Of a stretch of 64,000 nt of DNA, positions 45,229 through 53,735 are shown in pieces. Position 1 is the stretch's first letter. Each line of letters starts with the position of its first letter. The notes below the pieces were generated by a model. It had not been told where the DNA came from, did not search any database, and saw only the letters and a list, made by a program, of their open reading frames with translations. Both the position numbers and the translations under genes were made by a program. Source of the DNA: Chitinophagaceae bacterium (GTDB lineage Bacteria > Bacteroidota > Bacteroidia > Chitinophagales > Chitinophagaceae). The stretch covers positions 1 through 64,000 of the forward strand of contig CAHJWK010000003.1 in the NCBI GenBank assembly GCA_903642275.1. The letters are read 5' to 3'.

Positions 45229-46271
45229 TTATTGTTTTCTATCCCTTGCAAGTTGAATAGCCTTATGTAATTTTTTAACTAACAATTCTTTTGGTGGCAA
45301 CTGAGTTAGAATTCCGCAACCCGAATTCTGCCTTTATCTAACTCAAGTAATTCAATTTGTTCTTGCTGCTTTTGCGAACAAAGAATTAATCCAATTGGAT
45401 TTTCTTCGCCGAGCTTGCGTTCGTATTTGTCAAGCCAACTTAGATATAATTCCATTTGACCTTTATAACTTGCTTTAAACCGGTCGAGCTTTAAATCTAT
45501 AGCAATTAATCGCTTCAAACCACGATGATAAAATAGCAAATCAATTTTGTGGTCTTCATTGTCTATCACAGTTCTTTTTTGCCGCGCAATAAAAGCAAAG
45601 TCATTTCCTAACTCAATAAGAAATTGTTGCAATTGATTTAATATGGCCGTTTCCAAGTCGTTTTCACTAAACAAATTATTTAATCCTAAAAAATTCAAGA
45701 CCTAAGGGTCTTTGAATACTAAGTCTGGCGTTACAGCACCTTCAGATTTTAAAATAGCAAGCTCCTTTTCCATCAAGGCTTCAGGTTTTTTTGAAAAAGC
45801 AGTTCGTTAAAAAAGCATGCTTGCGATTCTTTGTCTTAGTATTCTTACGCTCCACACTTCCCGCTTGCTAAGCTCAACATAGAAATCTCTTTTTAAGTTG
45901 TCCTCAATAATCAAAAGTTCAACAAAATGGCTCCAGCTTAATTGTTGCGATAGTGTCGCAACTTTTTGCGCATCATTGAATTTCTTGTAAAAATTTATCA
46001 TGCGGTTTAAATTGGATTTGGTAAAACCTTTACTATAGTTCATTGACAATTGTTGCGACAATGTCGCAACAATTAATTCGCCGTAACCGGCACGCTTATT
46101 TTTCAGAAGAACCTCATTGATTGTTTTTCCAATATGCCAATATAATAACGTGATTTCCTGATTAACAGCTAAAGCGATTCGGTAACGGCTTTGCTCTATT
46201 AACTGCGATATATTCTTATATAAAGATTGAACAGCTTCAATTTCAGGTTTCGCATTTAAATTATTTTTCAT
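45229..46271 (-). pseudogene. DUF1016 (YhcG-like) PDDEXK nuclease, two stops and a frameshift
   Basis: The N-terminal DUF1016_N domain (HIGKTINEVLLKNKRAGYGE, LSWSHFVELLIIEDNLKRDF) reads to a TAA at 45807-45809. The same frame continues RTAFSKKPEALMEKELAI to a TAG at 45702-45704, then the nuclease domain (NDFAFIARQKRTVIDNEDHK, IDLLFYHRGLKRLIAIDLKL) to 45306. One more base restores LTQLPPKELLVKKLHKAIQL and the natural end at 45229. PDDEXK residues (E/D...IDLLF...AIDLK) are still present. Two nonsense changes plus an indel show long disuse. Confidence 0.88.
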
Positions 46272-46306
46272 TAACCGTAATTTATATGATAATAGATGTA
46301 TGTCTT

Positions 46307-47554
46307 TTAAAGCGCCTGGAGAAATTGGTCTTCACTTTTCTTCTTAAACTTATTTCGCACTACTTGCATGTCATTGCTCACTTTTCTGTCAAGTACTTTG
46401 GCATAAATCTGCGTAATTTTTAAACTTCTATGCCCAAGCATCTTGCTTACAGTTTCTATAGGAACACCATTATTTAAAGTAATTGTAGTTGCAAAAGTGT
46501 GACGTGCTATATGAAAGGTTAGGTGTTTATGGATGCCGCATATATCAGCTATTTCTTTAAGATATGCGTTAAGTTTGGTATTGCTTGGAACAGGTAATAA
46601 ACTACCTTCAAATTCACATTTAGGATGCGTTTTATAATGCTCCATTATATTAAGCACTGTTGGTAGTAAAGGAATTCTTGTTGGTGAACCTGTTTTTTTG
46701 CGGCGTGTAATTATCCATTTTTCATTATCAATACCTATACATACATCTGTCCTCTTCAACCGCTTCGCATCAATATAAGCGAGCCCGGTGAAGCAGCTAA
46801 AAAGAAAAATATCCCGTACCTGATTTAAACGTTCAATACCAAAATCTTTTGCGGCCATTGTTTGCACTTCATCTTCGTTTAAAAAGTCGCGAACCACTTC
46901 TTTCTTGCTCATCTTATAACCAAAAAATGGGTCTTTGATCAACCAGTTATTTTTGATGCATACGTTTATTACTTTCCTAAAATTAGAAAGGTACTTGATG
47001 GTCGTATTGTGATTGCACCGTTGTTGGCTTTTGAGATAGAATTCAAAATCTGTTATAAAATGGTATTGAAGATTGTTAATCTCAACATCATTGACCTGGT
47101 ATTTCCATTTAATAAATTTTGTTGTATGGTCATACGTGGTTCTATACTTTCCAAAGGTTGCTTTTGAACAATCCAAGCCAATGAGTTGTCTTAATTGCTC
47201 ATTATGTTGCTTAAAAATCTCAAGTAAACAATAGGGTCGCTCTTTTATGCCGAGCCATTTTTTTCGAAACGTATCAATAGTTAATCCTGAACTCTCATGG
47301 GCAATTTCCGATTGATGATTATAAACTTTTTGCTTTAAAGCATCCAAAAAATAGTTCAAAGTCTTTGCTTCTTCATTGTTACCTTTTGCTCTACCTGAAG
47401 CCGCACTCCATTTTGCAGGCAACACACAACGCTGCGTGCTTTGTTCAAATCGCCTACCGTCAATTGTAACACGCAAGTAAATCGGAACTAATCCATCCTT
47501 TCCTCTCTTGGATGTTTTGCTGTAAAAAAGAACGCTCAATTTTGTTTCCATCAC
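46307..47554 (-). CDS. Tyrosine recombinase/integrase (Bacteroidota element type)
   Basis: 415 aa. The N-terminal arm-type and SAM-like domains (LSVLFYSKTSKRGKDGLVPI; YHFITDFEFYLKSQQRCNHN) precede the catalytic domain: FTGLAYIDAKRL (box I, Ala where Arg is usual, as in IntDOT-like enzymes), the Lys strand RRKKTGSPTRIPLL, HIARHTFA (HxxR), MLGHRSLKITQIYAKV with the final His and nucleophile Tyr. It inserts and excises the element at the adjacent att site. It is complete, unlike almost all other genes of its module, and directly precedes the terminator and att-like site at 47.7-47.8 kb. Confidence 0.93.
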   Translation of the reverse strand: MMETKLSVLFYSKTSKRGKDGLVPIYLRVTIDGRRFEQSTQRCVLPAKWSAASGRAKGNNEEAKTLNYFLDALKQKVYNHQSEIAHESSGLTIDTFRKKWLGIKERPYCLLEIFKQHNEQLRQLIGLDCSKATFGKYRTTYDHTTKFIKWKYQVNDVEINNLQYHFITDFEFYLKSQQRCNHNTTIKYLSNFRKVINVCIKNNWLIKDPFFGYKMSKKEVVRDFLNEDEVQTMAAKDFGIERLNQVRDIFLFSCFTGLAYIDAKRLKRTDVCIGIDNEKWIITRRKKTGSPTRIPLLPTVLNIMEHYKTHPKCEFEGSLLPVPSNTKLNAYLKEIADICGIHKHLTFHIARHTFATTITLNNGVPIETVSKMLGHRSLKITQIYAKVLDRKVSNDMQVVRNKFKKKSEDQFLQAL

Positions 47555-47741
47555 TTCCTCCTTTTAATTGGTTAAAAATAAATTTTAGATGGTCGCAAGA
47601 CAAGATGTCCATTTCATGGACTGCTTATCCAGCAAGGATTCCAGCGATATTCGGTTACCCAAACTTTAAAAACTTTTGGGTAACCGAATGGAGCACCAGA
47701 GAATTGAGATTATTTGATACTTTTTGATAAGGTGAGAAAAC

Positions 47742-47777
47742 AAAAAAGCCCGAAAATCATTGATTTTGCGAGCTTTT
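47742..47777 (-). terminator. Terminator between att site 3 and the integrase
   Basis: On the minus strand AAAGCTCGCAAAATCA / TGATTTTCGGGCTTT forms a ~15-bp stem with one mismatch and ends in TTTTTTG. It follows the tRNA-like tail, as at site 2, but its sequence differs. The rest of the gap 47555-47741 shows no gene. Confidence 0.75.
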
Positions 47778-47800
47778 GATATTATTTGAAACTTGTGAGT

Positions 47801-47817
47801 GCGGACCGGACGGGATA
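47801..47817 (-). other. att-like core (tRNA 3' tail), site 3
   Basis: Minus strand TATCCCGTCCGGTCCGC: same core as site 1 plus the CGC end shared with site 2. It lies 247 bp from the integrase start, where the attachment site is expected. The remainder of a tRNA is missing upstream, so an element separates this site from the intact tRNA gene. Confidence 0.7.
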
Positions 47818-48090
47818 AGTCGTTGCCACCTATATTATTTGATTACCAATTACTTAAAATTTTAGTCGATTTTTTAGTCGATTACAAAGAGCAAATTCAA
47901 CAAAGCTTTACTTATTTTTTATCAGTTGACTTTATCTGTATAAAAATACATTTTTACTTATAAATATCTTATTTAAATTTTCAATTAAACCTAACTTTAT
48001 TAATGCAAGCATGAATGAGTAAAGCGTAGTAAACACCGCCGCATTTTATATTCTTTTATCAATTCTTTATTAGTACTTCAGTTACATTTA

Positions 48091-48810
48091 TTGAAAAGTA
48101 AAGAGATGAAAGAAATGATGAAAAGAGCACTTGCTTTTATAACCTTTGAACAACTGTCGACGAAGAGTCAAGTTGAATTGCGATACCAACACCTTGGTAA
48201 TGCTCATCCGGTGCAAAACAATGCTCTGGCATTAATCACAGCCAGACATAAAATAATTTATGAATACAGGTACAATCACGTTTTACATTTTTGTTTTATA
48301 TTATTTATTGCAACCATTACTACACATTTTGCTATAAGCAGAATAAGTTTACCAGCAGTAATTATTGCAGGCATACTTTCTTATTCAATTTTATATCTGT
48401 TTAATTACCAATTTACTTTCAACTTTATATTACTTCGAAATATTAATATAGTTGAAGAACAATGCAGGCAAAAAGCTGGGGAAGAAATAAAAAAGTGTCG
48501 AAAGTTGCAGTATTCAAATTTAGCGTTAGTATTAATTGATAAAGTGAATACTCAAATTAATGGAATGGCTCCCTTATCATGCGATGACAACTCAGCTTTA
48601 ATGCTCACAGAATTGTATGGGGTTGATACGGGAAGTATGAAAAAAAACCTTGAATTACTTTACATAAAAAATAAAAGAAAACATTTTACAGAACGAAACA
48701 AAACAGAATATAAAAATTGTTTTAATGAAGCTTATGATTATTTCGAAAAGCGTCAATGTTTAGAGGGTGCAAAAAAAGTTAAGGAACTTGAAATGAATTT
48801 CTTTACTTAA
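48091..48810 (+). CDS. Two-TM protein of unknown function, element-end copy 2
   Basis: 239 aa, roughly 80% identical to the 13295-14008 product by eye, with the same layout: short cytoplasmic start (MKRALAFITFEQLSTKSQVE), two membrane helices (~65-108), and a soluble C-terminus ending LTELYGVDTGSMKKNLELLY and ERNKTEYKNCFNEAYDYFEK. Most differences are conservative and no stops occur, so both copies seem maintained. It transcribes away from the att-like site at 47.80 kb. An RteC-like C-terminal resemblance is weak. Function unknown. Confidence 0.75.
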   Translation: MKSKEMKEMMKRALAFITFEQLSTKSQVELRYQHLGNAHPVQNNALALITARHKIIYEYRYNHVLHFCFILFIATITTHFAISRISLPAVIIAGILSYSILYLFNYQFTFNFILLRNINIVEEQCRQKAGEEIKKCRKLQYSNLALVLIDKVNTQINGMAPLSCDDNSALMLTELYGVDTGSMKKNLELLYIKNKRKHFTERNKTEYKNCFNEAYDYFEKRQCLEGAKKVKELEMNFFT

Positions 48811-49166
48811 TTTAAAAAATCATTCGGTCGCACTTAGATAATATTTGAGGTTATATTTAAAATTTAATGCACCGTTTTACATTTCGCTAAATACTATGTT
48901 TTTTACACAAAACAAGAGTAGATAAGTAAGCAATTTGATTGTTCAGCAATACAAAGCATTGTGGTCAGTGGCAGTTGGACCTGTTTAGCATTTCAATTCT
49001 TGTAAGAGCCAGTTTAAAACAAAATAAAATAAACTAACCTAAACCCGCCACTTACTCAACTAATGCCGCCACTTACTCGAATGCAGCATTATAAGTTACT
49101 ACCATTAATAGTTTAGCGATTCATCCTTCACTATAAAACAGTTTATTCTTAACTGAACTTTTTATC
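48811..49166. other. Intergenic stretch, nothing recognised
   Basis: 356 bp. The phrase GCCACTTACTC occurs twice near 49049 and 49069. No gene; the promoter of the T9SS protein should be here. Confidence 0.3.
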
Positions 49167-51308
49167 ATGAAACACAAATCATTATTCTTGTTTACATTCC
49201 TGTTTTGCGTTTGTATAACAGGTACGCTTCAACTGCAAGCACAGCTTCCTGTCATTAATTCTTTTAGTCCTGCAACCGGCTATATAGGAAGCCTTATAAC
49301 TATTAAGGGAAGTAATTTAAATAATTCAACATCTGTAACTATTGGTGGTGCAAATGCAATCATCATTTCTGCTGAAAATACACTACTTGTTGCAATGGTT
49401 ATGCCTAATTCTATAACGGGTGCAGTATCGGTAACAACTGCAAGTGGCAATGCAACAGCCAGTAATAAATTTACAATTAACGCATCAAAGCCACCCATTA
49501 AACAATTAGGCGATAAGTTATATGATAATCATAATCAAATTGCATTAAACCGTGCCGAGGAAGGTTATTCTGTAGCAATAAGTGCAGATGGAAATACAGC
49601 AGTAGCCGGCGGGGATTATGACAGTAGTGGCATTGGTGCTGTATGGGTTTATACGCGCATTAATAATATATGGGTACAACAAGGCAAAAAATTAATCGGT
49701 AACGGAGCATCGGGCTTAACTATAACTGCACAGGGCAGTTCAATTGCCATAAGTGCCGATGGTAATACTCTTATTGAAGGCGGTGATGGGGATAATGGAT
49801 TTACAGGCGCTGCATGGATATTCACCCGTGATAAAAATGGCGTATGGTCGCAACAGGGAAATAAATTGGTGGGTTCAAACTTTATAACCGTAGGAACCGC
49901 ATCGCCTGAACAAGGCTATGCCGTAAGTATAAGCGCTGATGGAAATACAGCTATCATTGGTGGCCGCCGTGATAGCAATTATGTAGGCGCTGCATGGATA
50001 TTTACACGCAGCAACAACGTATGGACTGACCAACAAAAATTAATCGGTACAGGTTATATCATCAATATAAACGATCAAGGTTTCATTGTACGTGGAAGTG
50101 TTCAAATGGGAAGTTCTGTTGCCCTTAGTGCTGATGGAAATACTGCGTTGATTGGCGGCCCAGATGATAATGATGGTATAGGGGCTGTATGGGTTTTTAC
50201 ACGCAGTGGCAACACATGGATACAACAGGGAGAAAAATTACTTGGTACTGGTGGAAACCGTTCGGTTTATGGTGGCATACAACAGGGTACTTCAGTAGCA
50301 GCAAGTGCAGATGGCAACACGATAATAATCGGCGCTCCATTTGATTTGGATACTGCCAGTACCGGTGAGGCAACTTATGATAATAATGGAGCTTTATGGA
50401 TATTTACAAGAAGCGGCAACACCTGGACACAGCAGGGTAATAAATTATTTGCGTCAGATGCATTTAACGCGGAGGAAGGCTGGTCTGTAAGTATAAGCGC
50501 TGATGGCAACACGACTATTGCAGGTGGCCCAACTGATAACGGTTATTTCGGAGGTGCATGGGTATATACACGCAATAATGGGATATGGAAACAAAGTTCA
50601 AATAAATTATTAGGAACTGGTTATGTTGGTGCATCAAGCCAAGGCTGGTCAGTTGGTATTAGTGAAGATGGCAATACAGCTATTGTTGGCGGCCCTGAAG
50701 ATTATTACCAGGAACAAGGTGCGGTTTGGGTTTATGCAGATACAAGCAATAGTGTTTTAGCCGTATCATCTCTGAACTTTAAAGCATATCTTTTTGGCAC
50801 AGGTGTACAAACATTATGGACTGACCTTAATGAATTAAATCTTACAAGTTATGATGTTGAAAGAAGTAATAATGGTTACAACTTTATTAAGATTGCAGAT
50901 ATTCCTGCCAAAACAAATACTGCATTACAAAATAATTATTCATGGTTTGATGCTTTACCATTTACGGGAAATAATTTTTATAGAATAAAAGCTATCAATA
51001 AAGATGGCAGCATACAATATAGTTCAACGGTAAAAGTAAACATCGCTAACAATCAAAGTAGCATACAGGTTTATCCGAATCCTGTTGATGATAAAAAGAT
51101 TCATCTCCGGTTAAATAATATCATCGAAGGCAATTATATCATTTCAGTTTATAACACAAGCGGTAAAACGCTGTACAGGCAAAGCTTTCAGCATTTTGGC
51201 GGCAGCGAATCTATTGCAATCAATCTAAAAAATGCAGCTGCAGGAATGTATCATGTTGAATTAAAAAACAATACTAACAATTATCATACAACAGTAATGC
51301 TTCAATAA
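49167..51308 (+). CDS. Secreted IPT/TIG and FG-GAP-like repeat protein with T9SS domain
   Basis: 713 aa. Signal peptide to ~25 (TGTLQLQAQ), an IPT/TIG domain (~28-108: LPVINSFSPATGYIGSLITI, VTIGGANA), then six or seven ~60-residue propeller-type repeats with the core GYSVAISADGNTAVAGG and GAVWVYTR, QQGNKLIG. A linker (WTDLNELNLTSYDVERSNNG) and a C-terminal type IX sorting domain (IQVYPNPVDDKKIHLRLNNI ... YHTTVMLQ) follow. It is a surface-exposed or released adhesin-like protein. The repeats are well conserved, so recombination between units is possible. Confidence 0.88.
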   Translation: MKHKSLFLFTFLFCVCITGTLQLQAQLPVINSFSPATGYIGSLITIKGSNLNNSTSVTIGGANAIIISAENTLLVAMVMPNSITGAVSVTTASGNATASNKFTINASKPPIKQLGDKLYDNHNQIALNRAEEGYSVAISADGNTAVAGGDYDSSGIGAVWVYTRINNIWVQQGKKLIGNGASGLTITAQGSSIAISADGNTLIEGGDGDNGFTGAAWIFTRDKNGVWSQQGNKLVGSNFITVGTASPEQGYAVSISADGNTAIIGGRRDSNYVGAAWIFTRSNNVWTDQQKLIGTGYIININDQGFIVRGSVQMGSSVALSADGNTALIGGPDDNDGIGAVWVFTRSGNTWIQQGEKLLGTGGNRSVYGGIQQGTSVAASADGNTIIIGAPFDLDTASTGEATYDNNGALWIFTRSGNTWTQQGNKLFASDAFNAEEGWSVSISADGNTTIAGGPTDNGYFGGAWVYTRNNGIWKQSSNKLLGTGYVGASSQGWSVGISEDGNTAIVGGPEDYYQEQGAVWVYADTSNSVLAVSSLNFKAYLFGTGVQTLWTDLNELNLTSYDVERSNNGYNFIKIADIPAKTNTALQNNYSWFDALPFTGNNFYRIKAINKDGSIQYSSTVKVNIANNQSSIQVYPNPVDDKKIHLRLNNIIEGNYIISVYNTSGKTLYRQSFQHFGGSESIAINLKNAAAGMYHVELKNNTNNYHTTVMLQ

Positions 51309-51416
51309 GTAATTAAAATTTTATGATGCCAGCAGCGGTTTTTACATAATCGTTGCGTCACACACTTGCACAGTGAATAAATAGCGACATAAAATATTCA
51401 TATCAATTAAAAACTT

Positions 51417-52199
51417 ATGACTTACACCATTGAAGAAACAGACCTCGAACGCCAGCATTTGCTTGCGCAATTTTTAGAACCTGTTTCATTACATGCATTA
51501 AAAAATATTTCATTACCAAAACAGGCAACAATTTTAGACATCGGTTGCGGGCTTGGCGATACAACATTGTTATTGAATGAACGCTTTCCTGATTCAACAA
51601 TTACAGGTCTTGATGGTGATGCATCACTGATTACAACAGCAACTAAAGAGACAACATTAACGCATCCAAACTTAAATTTTGTTTGTGGAGATGCAATGCA
51701 ACTGCCTTTCGATAACAATAGTTTTGACTTTGTATTCTGCCGGTATCTGCTTCATCACCTTAGAGATCCATTGCATGGAATTAAAGAAATGCATCGTGTT
51801 TGTAAAACTGTTGGAACCGTTTTCGCGCTTGAGTATGATGCAACTTCTATTATATCTTACCCTGAAAGCTGGGCTTATCCAAAACTAAAAGATTTTGTAA
51901 CCATACTTTTTGCAGATGCTTTACTTGGAAGAAAGATGGTTAGTTATTTCAGATCATTTAAACTTGTAAACATCTGTTATGATGCACAAGTGATTTTAGC
52001 CGATCAAAATTCTGCTTTGAAAAGATTTTATGCATTAACGGCTCCAGCGTTAGGCAAAGCATTGTTACAAAAAAATTTAATTGATGAGAAAGGTCTTGAT
52101 GAATGGATAAAAGAATTGCAAAGATGCGAACGTGACCCGGAAACAATTGTATTGATGCATCCAACTATTGCCGTGTGGGGAACAAAGGCTGAATTATAA
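51417..52199 (+). CDS. Class I SAM-dependent methyltransferase
   Basis: 260 aa. The SAM-binding motif is ATILDIGCGLGDTTLLL (~38-54), with the acidic motif II in ITGLDGDASLI, NFVCGDAMQLPFDNNSFDFV, and LLHHLRDPLHGIKEMHRVCK. The C-terminal part (FYALTAPALGKALLQKNLID) is helical. This is the UbiE/Methyltransf_11 fold; substrate is unknown. It ends 21 nt before a truncated duplicate of a transporter start (52221), so the original gene order here was disturbed. Confidence 0.85.
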   Translation: MTYTIEETDLERQHLLAQFLEPVSLHALKNISLPKQATILDIGCGLGDTTLLLNERFPDSTITGLDGDASLITTATKETTLTHPNLNFVCGDAMQLPFDNNSFDFVFCRYLLHHLRDPLHGIKEMHRVCKTVGTVFALEYDATSIISYPESWAYPKLKDFVTILFADALLGRKMVSYFRSFKLVNICYDAQVILADQNSALKRFYALTAPALGKALLQKNLIDEKGLDEWIKELQRCERDPETIVLMHPTIAVWGTKAEL

Positions 52200-52220
52200 A
52201 CTCAAATTATTACTATCAGT

Positions 52221-52358
52221 ATGAAAAATAAATTTCCCTATCGTTATAGCGCAATGATTATGTTATTCTTTTTAATTCTGATTACTTATTTCGACAGGGT
52301 TTGTATTGCACTGGTTGGTGTTAGAATAAAAATTCAATCGATAAATGTAAATGCTTAA
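52221..52358 (+). pseudogene. 5' fragment of an MFS transporter, duplicate of 55464
   Basis: 45 codons: MKNKFPYRYSAMIMLFFLIL, then ITYFDRVCIALVGVRIK, after which the sequence diverges and stops. The DNA is more than 90% identical by eye to the first ~112 nt of the intact transporter gene at 55464. It marks one end of a duplicated or inserted block of ~3.2 kb. Confidence 0.85.
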
Positions 52359-52443
52359 AAAAATCCATTCCTACTTCAACAGGCATTGGTTGTTGTAAAA
52401 ACAATTTCGCATCAAAGAAATATAAAGTAAAAATTGATTTAAC

Positions 52444-53700
52444 ATGCTTACAGCAAAATCATTAACTACTGACATTACTTTATCAGCAAAAAAATATGAC
52501 TGGCTTATTACAGTTGCCATTATCGTTTCTGCATTGGGATACTTTGTTGACATGTATGACGTGTATCTTTTTAATGTGGTGCGCACACAAAGCCTTACCA
52601 GTTTGGGCGTGGCTGAAAAAGATTTGCTTTCTACAGGTATTAGTATAATAGATTGGACGTTTACGGGAATGTTTATTGGTGGTATTGTTTGGGGAATTCT
52701 CGGCGATAAAAAAGGCAGATTAAAAGTTTTATTTGGCTCTATAATCATTTATTCGCTTGCCACTTTTGCAACAAGCTTTGTTGAAAGCGTAACGCAATAT
52801 AAAATCCTAAGATTAATCAGCGGCTTTGGATTGGCAGGTGAATTAGGTGCAGGTGTTACACTGATTTGTGAGCTTATGAAACCTGAAAGAAGGGGTTATG
52901 GAACCTTGCTAATTGCCGCTACAGGATTGTATGGAATAGTATTCGCTTCATTCATTGCACACCACTTTAACTGGCGTACTACATATATTATCGGAAGCTG
53001 CATGGGCGTGATTTTACTGATTTTAAGAATCAGCGTTTCAGAAAGCGGCATCTTCAAAAAATCATTTGAAAATTCAAGCCTTCAAAAAGGAAATTTTTTA
53101 AAGTTGATTTCAAAAAAGAATTTAGTTTTTAAATACCTGAAATTAATATTAATCGGCTCGCCCATAACTATAATAGCGGGCATATTGGTTTCAGCAGCGC
53201 CGGAATTTGGTAAGCAATTCGGCATGAAAGAAATACCCGATACAGGTACTGCGCTTGCTGTGTATTATATCGGCGTTTCTACCTGTGAAATTTTTATAAC
53301 GTTATTAAGTCAGCGGCTTAAGAGCAGGAAAAAAACAATATTCACCGGGCTTTTTATTCAGCTTGCCGCCGTGCTTTGGTTTCTTTTTATTCCGCCAAAA
53401 ACTCTGTTTGCATTTTATGCAGGATGCGCTCTGCTTGGTTCAACATACCTGCCTGTATTAATGACGACTGTTTCCGAACAGTTTGGAACAAACCTGCGTG
53501 CCACCGCAACTGTATCTGCTCCAAATTTTATGAGGGCGATGTTCATTGTTCTCTCCTTTATTTTTCAACTAATAAGACCTTCAGCAGGATTAATAAACAG
53601 CGCTGCCATAGTAATTGTATCAGCCATTTTTATTTCAGCAACAGCTGTGTTTTTCACAAAAGAAACATTTGGTAAGCACCTTGATTTTTATGAAGTGTAA
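52444..53700 (+). CDS. MFS transporter (sugar/organic-acid type)
   Basis: 418 aa with 12 predicted membrane helices. Motif A is GDKKGRLKVLFGS between helices 2 and 3, and the matching loop in the second half is QRLKSRKKT. The SP/AAHS-type phrases LISGFGLAGELGAGVTLICE and LGSTYLPVLMTTVSEQFGTN are seen. Helix 1 holds the acidic pair YFVDMYDVYLF. Substrate cannot be assigned. It sits inside the block bounded by the duplicated transporter start and is followed by an amino-acid permease in the same direction. Confidence 0.88.
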   Translation: MLTAKSLTTDITLSAKKYDWLITVAIIVSALGYFVDMYDVYLFNVVRTQSLTSLGVAEKDLLSTGISIIDWTFTGMFIGGIVWGILGDKKGRLKVLFGSIIIYSLATFATSFVESVTQYKILRLISGFGLAGELGAGVTLICELMKPERRGYGTLLIAATGLYGIVFASFIAHHFNWRTTYIIGSCMGVILLILRISVSESGIFKKSFENSSLQKGNFLKLISKKNLVFKYLKLILIGSPITIIAGILVSAAPEFGKQFGMKEIPDTGTALAVYYIGVSTCEIFITLLSQRLKSRKKTIFTGLFIQLAAVLWFLFIPPKTLFAFYAGCALLGSTYLPVLMTTVSEQFGTNLRATATVSAPNFMRAMFIVLSFIFQLIRPSAGLINSAAIVIVSAIFISATAVFFTKETFGKHLDFYEV

Positions 53701-53735
53701 TTGCAATCTGAAAGTAAAATAATTACTCAAAGCTT

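Larger units (their letters stand above)
40320..47817. mobile_element. Decayed mobilization/integration module
   Basis: A contiguous set typical of Bacteroidota integrative mobilizable elements: CHC2/Toprim primase, oriT-like palindrome, MobC, relaxase, coupling ATPase, DUF1016 nuclease, tyrosine integrase and an att-like site at the integrase end. Primase, MobC, relaxase and DUF1016 carry frameshifts or stops, and the ATPase has altered nucleotide-binding residues; the integrase looks intact. The left limit is uncertain: no att-like copy is seen near 40 kb, and the nearest same-orientation copy is at 17.53 kb. Confidence 0.65.
47801..48810 (+). repeat. Inverted large repeat, copy 2 (element end)
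   Basis: Homologous to 14306-13295 in reverse orientation, from the att core through ~290 bp of non-coding DNA (with the doubled TAGTCGATT motif) and the two-TM gene. Conservation of the non-coding part up to exactly the att core marks this as a specific element end. Confidence 0.8.

Noticed and set aside
46307-47554. Missing first catalytic Arg of the integrase as a sign of decay
   Set aside because: Several Bacteroidota recombinases, including the IntDOT group, lack this Arg, and the other catalytic residues and reading frame are intact.
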